From Isoetes taiwanensis (taxonomy: Eukaryota; Streptophyta; Lycopodiopsida; Isoetales; Isoetaceae): a DNA stretch of 64,000 nt. The translations under genes and the position numbers were made by a program. The stretch lies in assembly GCA_021234155.1 (NCBI GenBank), contig JAJEKV010000071.1:6260236-6324235 (forward strand), read 5' to 3'. Every line of letters begins with the position of its first letter. Within the stretch, counting starts at the first letter, position 1. Below the pieces are notes generated by a model. It was given only the letters and a program-made list of their open reading frames with translations, was not told where the DNA came from and did not search any database. Positions 57,620 through 64,000 of the stretch are shown here, one piece after another.

Positions 57620-59274
57620 CTAGTAACGGGTGCCCGGCGTTGCCGGGCATACTTATGGGTCTATCGTAGGCAATGAAGTTGTAGTTATGTGGAGCAAACA
57701 TCTTGATGCTATGTATATTGAATTGCTCTGGTGTAAAATTTGTGAAATTTAGAGATAATGGTGTCATCTAGAGATAATGGAGATGAACCGTAGTTGATGG
57801 ACAATCGTGAGTATTCTTGTACTATTTCTTGTTGGTCGCAAGGATAGAGGAGCCTAGGTTAGGCAGAATATGGTTGCCGGGCTTTAGCTCGAGGTTTTGT
57901 AATATTGTCTTATCTTGGTATTAGAGTGTAGATGTTGTGGAAGCGCTACATGGAACACTATTTCAAATATATGCAATGGAATTTTGGTTTGCCATGGTTG
58001 ATCAGGTGTCGTATATATGTTTAGCTTTGAAATTTGAATGGTTGTGATTAGAACCTATTAACTTTTGCATGTAGTGGATGGAGCATAAGGGAATGATTAA
58101 TAATTAAGTTATTCAAGACTTACCATTGGGTTGCTAAAATGTATAGAAAATCCAATTAATATAGACACCTTGAGAAGGAACAACGTCTATGTATTTGCAA
58201 ACCCATATGATATGCATAGCATGCATAATAAACAAATGATTTGCTCTTGTTGGATCAAGAATTTGATATGCATGACATAAATAATAAGCAAACGATTTTT
58301 TCTTGTTGGATCAAAGAAATCATTATGAGCTATGAGGTGATCTAGTAATTATGATTTGGATGCAAACTTGCTTATCACATAGATTGATAAAAAAAAACAT
58401 TTATAAAATATATAAGTGGCAATATGCTATTTCACAATGATAATTACAACAGTGCATGAGACAACAATGATCTCGCAGACTATGTCTATTAGCCAAAAAA
58501 TGGACAACTACTTCTAAAAAGATGTGATCAAGAGAGCTTTGATGGAGCATGTATGCTACAATCCAATATAACGAAATAGACTTACAACTCAGGATTTGGC
58601 TTTTGCCATCACTTAGCAATTTCATGCAGAAAGGCAAAATCTATTTAAATGAGTCTACAACTCAGAGCATGACTCCTGTGTGTACCAGGCCCTGGTTTCT
58701 AACAGCATCTACAAACTGACCAACTGTTTCATAGAATTGTTCAAGTGCAAAAACTGGCAAAATAATAGCCGATCGATCATTTCCTATTACCTAAATCAAG
58801 TTGCAAGTAATGCAAGGATCGTTAAGTCTATAGAGGTAATAAAAAAGCATCAAAGCCATAAGAACAAAAATCCACGCCCGATATAATGCAAGTATTGGCC
58901 ACATGTGTTACTATCAAGGTCAAAGAAGAATTTTTTTGTGGTCTACACGAAGAACACCTTCGCATTCCATTGCTCCATCAGCTCCCAGATTCACCGCCCA
59001 TTTTCCAAAGAATCAGATTTTGATTCGACCAAGCTTGTAAGGTATCCATAGAAACAGATTCTCGGAGCTTTCGATGTGATTCTGATGTACTTGATATATG
59101 TCTGTAAAATATAAGCAAATTGTTCATTTGAACAGATTGAGATATTATTCTCTTCCTAAAAATCATTATACTTTTGCAACTATAGTGACAACATCCGAAC
59201 ATCTCCAATGACTACGTAAAAGCCATAAGAACGCCGAGAAAACCTAGTGTTGGAGAAACTTTCAGATCTAACCT

Positions 59275-59460
59275 GGGGAAGAGACTCCATCTTCTCGAGG
59301 GAGGATGTCAGCTTGAGATGCCTCACATGCACTTCAGCCTAATATGTTTCTAAATGTCGTCTAGCCTTCATGCTTAGTGTCCGCTGAACTATAATTGTAT
59401 CAGGAATAGAACTTATGGATGCCTCGGATACACGAAAGCACTCCAAATAAGCTTTGATTA
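59275..59460 (-). pseudogene. Captured exon-like piece of unknown gene
   Basis: The minus strand reads KAYLECFRVSEASISS, then LSMKARRHLETY, a stop, and AEVHVRHLKLTSSLEKMES, ending LPQ at a donor-like GTTAGA. It is helical and charged, as a coiled-coil exon would be. The in-frame TAG shows decay. A downstream exon-like piece may be at about 58,978-59,105. Family not recognised. Confidence 0.35.
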
Positions 59461-59951
59461 ACAAAGGACAAAAGCATGATCTATTTATTACAATATATAG
59501 AAAAATGATCCATTAACATAGCATATGAACATGATTAAGAGAGTTTTTAAAAATAAAGCCATAGATCTGAAATGCTTGTTCAAGAATATCTATATAGTCT
59601 CGCTTGATTATGAAATATGTACTTCTAAAGCAAGAAACCAAATCCTCCCCGATAAGTATATGGAGATGGAATGTGATACTTACTTTTAAGAAGACGCAGT
59701 TTTGGTTTTCTCCAATATCAAAATAAAAGGTTTGCATATTAAACGTAAATCGTGGTCAATTACCATAAACGTTATTTTGTTTCCACTCAATAAGGAATTG
59801 AAATTGTAGCTTGCCTTAGTATCCAAATTTAATTCCTTACTATCTGTTCATCGTTATTAGCATAAGAATTGAAACTTTTCAATAACAAAGCAAAAGAGGT
59901 ACCGTAAGGCTACCGTATAGTATATAGTGGTATGAGAAATGTGAAGACATT

Positions 59952-60038
59952 GCTTAGCTTCATCATAATCCTGCAAGGTATATATGGAGTAACACATCTA
60001 TTAACCACATACGTTGCAGGATTACAATGAAGCTAAGA
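59952..60038. repeat. Inverted repeat with 24 bp arms
   Basis: CTTAGCTTCATCATAATCCTG (one strand, near 59,953) is matched by CAGGATTACAATGAAGCTAAG near 60,018, two mismatches, loop about 38 bp. It could be a small foldback or an inverted duplication. The ORF at 60,014-60,337 begins inside the right arm and is not recognised. Confidence 0.6.
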
Positions 60039-61379
60039 AGTATCTTCAAACAAACTGTCTTCAAGATTTATATGTTATAGTTCAGAAACGGTTATGCACA
60101 ACTCTGCAACCCAAAGCATCAAAAGCGGATCAAAAGCTTCAAAAGCGGATCAAAATAACAAAAAGGATATCTTACCAAAGAAACATTAAAGAAGTCTGTG
60201 CAATGAAGAAGCCGTTCAGTCGTAGAAGCATGCGTCAAGCACAACTGTTACACGTCTTAACATTGAAGATTGAAGTCTTTTATGCCTATGACATGAAGCA
60301 AAGGTTGCTTGATCTGTACATAGCATTTACAGCATGAATAAAACAACTTCAATAAAATTGTAAGCTACATAATATTCTCAACTAAGCAAATGGCACACCA
60401 CCTTTTATAAGAGAATTGATCTTCTGGTTGAACATACCTTCGTCTGAATATCTATTGTTTAAATTTGAATATACGCATCAAAATCAAACTCCAGAAAATA
60501 TCTAAAGCATACAAATATTTCTTATCTTGAAACTCTGTTTCCATAAAATAATCTGCTTTTATTGAGACCATCAACTGAAGGGAAAAAATGGTAGCCTCAG
60601 ACACAATTTCTATGCTCACAAAAAACATCATGCTGGGACATACCGGAGAAATAGAAAATGCAAATATTGCCTCTTTAAGGAACTAATTCATGTCTTCAGA
60701 TATTCCATCTGCTCCCACATGTACCTACATTGAGATGATGACTACTTAATTAGACTATGAATAAAGTAAACAGTTCGAAGAACTGTTCCATTCAAGGAAT
60801 ATCAAAGACAAAAAATCATATGGGTAAAAGAAATGATTCTATCGATGGCAAGGATAACCTTCTTCTAGTGCTCAAATAGACCCGTAAAACAGTTTTTGTC
60901 ACGAAAGTTAGAGCCATTCCTGAATAGCTAACTTATACACAGAATTTATACCCAGAAGAAAATATCTTCTACGACACCACTTTCAGCAAGACTTCATGAA
61001 CGACATCAAGGTAAGGGATGATGTAATTGCACCAAAATCAACGAAGCAAAGCTCGATTTGAACCATATTGGCAAAGAGCATGCAATACCAAGCCTACCAA
61101 CCATTTCTTTACCTGGGAAAGACCTACCTGCAAAGAACTTTATTTGCAATCGCGTATGCATTTTATGAAATGAGTGAGTACCTCAAAGCTTAAAGCAATG
61201 ACTGTTGCCTGTTATTATCACAAATTTTCAGAACTAATGGAGTAACACCGATACGCAAACTTGTGCATCAAATCCACATCTTATTGTTCTGTGGCTACCA
61301 AAGAAAATTTATGTTGCAAAAGAAAGACAGAGTTATGAAGACGGGCATAAGCTAATATCAAACCCAAAAATGGAGCAAG

Positions 61380-61537
61380 CACTGACCTTCCTTCTGCTCC
61401 AACCTATGATAATGCAAACACAAATATACGAAGATCCCTAAACCCAAATACTTCGAAGCACTAATCTTCCTTCTGCTCCAAGCTATGATAATGCAAGCAC
61501 AAATATACGGAGATCCCTAAACCCAAATATTTCAAAA
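61380..61537. repeat. 79 bp tandem duplication
   Basis: Two units with CTTCCTTCTGCTCCAA and GATCCCTAAACCCAAATA differ at only a few positions. Non-coding. Confidence 0.85.
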
Positions 61538-61949
61538 ACATGAAGGCAGCTGGGAAAAATCCTGATCAACCCTGCAAGAATCAACAGGTAGCTTTGATGC
61601 CTTCAATGTATCCGGCATCATCTGGGCAGAGCTTTAGGTTCAAACGATCTCAAACGATCAGAAAAGGGATGAGGTCGTACTAAGAATAATCGAAGATGTT
61701 CTTCTTATAGCTCCAGAATCTGCATGTGCCGAATTTGCATGTAGCTCCACCCTGCCAGCATCCCTATCGATCTCTCGACAGACGTGAACCCCTAATTTTT
61801 AGTTTGGTCTCTGTTTTTTTCCTTCATCTCATTTTTGGTTCACCTGAAAAAACTTCCGGCAACCAAAAAACCCCAAACCATAGGAAATCAAGTTAAAACA
61901 AAAATCTAAAAGTTTTTTAAAAGTCGGAAAACCAAATTTAAACAATAGA

Positions 61950-61980
61950 CTAGTATCAGTGCCATGCTGGGCATAAATAT
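61950..61980 (-). other. Second Helitron-like 3' end
   Basis: CTAGTATCAG followed by TGCC-atgc-TGGGCATA aligns with CTAGTAACGGG and TGCCCGGC...GCCGGGCATA at 57,620-57,651, same orientation. The stem is imperfect, so this copy is older. Further GCCGGGGATA similarity lies near 61,996. Confidence 0.4.
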
Positions 61981-64000
61981 TTTTTGTGTTTGTTGCCGGG
62001 GATAAGTATGATTGTGTTTGTACTGGGCGGGACGATGAAGTAATTGATGTTGTTTACAAATATAGGGAAAACGTTGATGCTAGGGTTGTTCGAGCTTGCG
62101 TAAGACACGTGAGAGCATGTGTTTAAGTCAATTTATGCAAAGTACTTGGGAAGCTTCAAAATTGTTTTTGCTCGTAGCAATCCTTTATGGACTTGTAACC
62201 TAATAGTCAAAGGTCCAATCAAATTACTTTGTGTTGGAAATTTGAAAAGATGACTTGAATTTGAAGGATGTATTTTAAGGGGGTGGGGTTTTTTTTTCCT
62301 TTTGGAGTGGTAGACTTATGTATGTATGTTGATGATAAGTACTTTTGAAAGTTGCAATTTGTTTCATTTTTAGAATGATGGAATGATCTTGAAAGGTTTG
62401 TGTAGATATGAAGGTACATCACTACAGAAGTAAGAATATTTACCCTCGATATAATGAAAATCATCAAAATCATAGATAACAAAGAGAAAAAAAAAGAGAA
62501 AGAAGGCAAGCAACATCAAAATCTATAGGTAGCAAAAAGAGAAATGGGTAGTCCTCTACGTGTGTTAGAATGGAGGAGTTGTATTTGCTAAACAACATTG
62601 AACTCCCAAGTTAATTGTGCATATGTGTGCTTTCGAGGTTCATTTCGTTGGTTGGCTGTATTTAAATTTCATAACTATGATATATGTTATTTTCTGTCTT
62701 TAAGTATCATTGACTACTACTAATACGACTTGTCATTTATGCATTCTTGGCCTCACAAAGGCCTGAAGTACTGAATAACATGAATAACTTTGCATGATTC
62801 CCATCCTTGCAAATTGCATGAGCTCCTTGATCTATCAGTATATTTGATCAAGGTGTGTAGTTCAGGAGTATGCATGTACAACTTAGATACATCATCATCC
62901 TTAGGTTCAGTTGTTTGTCTCTTCAGTTATTCTTTCTCAAAACGTAATTCGAAGGAAGTGAGTCTTTAGAGAGCTTTGATAAATCATTAGAGGAACTCAT
63001 TGTTCTTGGTCTGTGTTGTGTTGTTGACTTTAAGAATGATGCATCCTATTTTGTAAAAGTTGAAATGCATGTTAGGAAGCATATAACTATACCTTCCTGT
63101 TGCGGTGTTGGTCCAGTGGAAGTTTGAAACATGTGATTGTCTATCATGCTGGTGGTCATCGGAATAATAGACAAAAATGTAAATTGACCTCTCGGGTGTC
63201 ATTGATGTGCTGCCTCATAATTATAAGTACATGCTGGATTTGCTTACTGTACAAAAACATTAAGGTTAGGTTCTGGAATTCAAAATGTGGGAATATATAT
63301 TTATATTTGAAGAAAGAGCTTACATGCAATGTCAACGATGAAATTGACAATGTTGCAAGTGATATTCATTGCCATAATAATATGGTTGTACGTCATCAGT
63401 AGTAGGGATAAGGATTCCATGGCATCCATGAAAACTGCTTTCCGTGCTTCTGAATTGGCAAAATATACAGATCTCTCCTTTCTTGCTTCGAAAGACCTTC
63501 TACAGAGGAAAGTCTGATTTTTTCAGCAAACATAGCATGGGAAAACAATGAATTGTGTACATTAGAAGAAGAGAGACATGAACATGCCAAATTCAAAGTA
63601 TACATAGAGAATAGGCATGAAGCATACCTAGTATTAATCTAATTTATTAAGAATGAAGAATGGTATTGATGACTATGTAGAGTGAAATGCCTGTATATGC
63701 ATTTCCATGAGTCTACTTACTGGATGAAAAAGGGAGGGTGCAATAACTCATGCTCATATTGCAATTAATATTGTGTCTTCTTGATCCTTGGATGCCATCT
63801 CCATCTAACGGGCAATTTTTCCTTCTCCTAGAATCCAGCAAAACAACGGCATGTGGTGACATTGAACATGCAGATGCAGGAACTTATTGTAGATATTACG
63901 AAAGGAATGGAGCTTAAAAAAATAGCGTTGAAACTTTCAAGGACTCTTTTACAAACTTGTCACTGTAAGAAAGGTTTTTAAGCAAAGACTGGACTGGAAG
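61981..64000. other. AT-rich DNA without recognised genes
   Basis: Only short frames. 63,832-63,920 could be an exon (acceptor TTCTCCTAG, then NPAKQRHVVTLNMQMQELIV), but I do not recognise it and it stops soon after. Nothing else is supported. Confidence 0.3.

Larger units (their letters stand above)
57620..61949 (-). mobile_element. Candidate non-autonomous Helitron (3' end at 57,620)
   Basis: Read on the minus strand, TGCCCGGC-AAC-GCCGGGCA (57,631-57,649, perfect 8 bp stem) is followed after seven bases by CTAG and then T. A short GC hairpin just before CTRR|T is the hallmark of Helitron 3' ends. A second, weaker end of the same design starts at 61,950, and minus-strand TCTATTGTTTAAA directly abuts it, which could be the 5' TC end. 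The interval would then be about 4.3 kb, without Rep/helicase coding. Inside are a possible captured exon (about 59,275-59,460), a hairpin at 59,952-60,038 and a 79 bp tandem duplication. The 5' boundary is a guess. Confidence 0.4.

Noticed and set aside
1..64000. Bacterial contamination, suggested by ParB and methyltransferase-like motifs
   Set aside because: Introns with GT-AG borders, AT-rich plant-like spacers, a plant LINE and a KLCR remnant surround these genes.

Overview
This looks like nuclear DNA of a land plant, very probably a seed-free lineage (bryophyte, lycophyte or fern). The DNA is AT-rich and has plant-type spliced genes, an L1-type LINE, a remnant of the plant KLCR (kinesin-light-chain-related) TPR family, and several copies of DUF7869-type transposase-like genes. 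The lineage is inferred; no marker gene settles it. The window is almost wholly mobile-element DNA in different stages of decay. I see no rRNA, intact tRNA or CRISPR, and no clear single-copy housekeeping gene.

The centrepiece is a divergently transcribed gene pair that occurs twice, in opposite orientations. Pair B: a spliced gene on the minus strand (8,005-13,866) encodes a ParB-like domain followed by a degenerate DNA-methyltransferase-like domain; opposite it on the plus strand lies an intact 1,030-residue DUF7869 transposase-like ORF (16,751-19,843). Pair C is the mirror image: a decayed DUF7869 gene on the minus strand (38,769-42,330) and a decayed ParB/methyltransferase-type gene on the plus strand (43,585-45,640). 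A third truncated ParB/methyltransferase copy (A, 765-3,214, minus) and a promoter plus first-exon relic (D, about 20,960-21,600, minus) also lie in the window. Repeated pairing argues that the two genes travel together as one element.

The non-coding DNA of these copies carries short interrupted palindromes with one shared plan: two 8-9 bp arms around a spacer of exactly 4 variable bases. Copy B has CTTCCAAC-N4-GTTGGAAG, 13 times with perfect arms in the 2.2 kb first intron (11,721-13,563), plus weaker copies upstream of the DUF7869 gene. Copies A, C and D instead carry AATRGCGC-N4-GCGCYATT in introns and flanks. Same geometry with different arm sequence per subfamily looks like co-evolved sites for an element-encoded dimeric DNA-binding protein. 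The natural candidate is the ParB-like protein; an anti-silencing role like that of VANDAL VANC proteins is one possible function. This is the strongest candidate for an undescribed system here.

Other regions. 3,981-7,696 holds pieces of a decayed FCP1/NIF-type phosphatase gene split by a repeat-filled interval. 21.6-23.5 kb has unrecognised coding-like pieces. 23.5-27.1 kb is AT-rich with no gene. 27,127-27,447 is a MITE. 27.6-28.9 kb and 53.5-55.8 kb hold decayed C-terminal and N-terminal parts of a second transposase-like family (DFAENY / WSDGCSSQ motifs). 30.1-36.9 kb is a decayed L1-type LINE with a TATTC tail, flanked by a direct repeat of about 108 bp. 37.4-38.2 kb is a tandem duplication with two TATA boxes. 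38.2-38.5 kb has a tRNA-derived SINE-like piece. 50.8-51.2 kb is a KLCR pseudogene. 52.9-53.2 kb is a foldback element. 57.6-62 kb is bounded by two Helitron-like 3' ends. The remainder is non-coding DNA with local tandem duplications.
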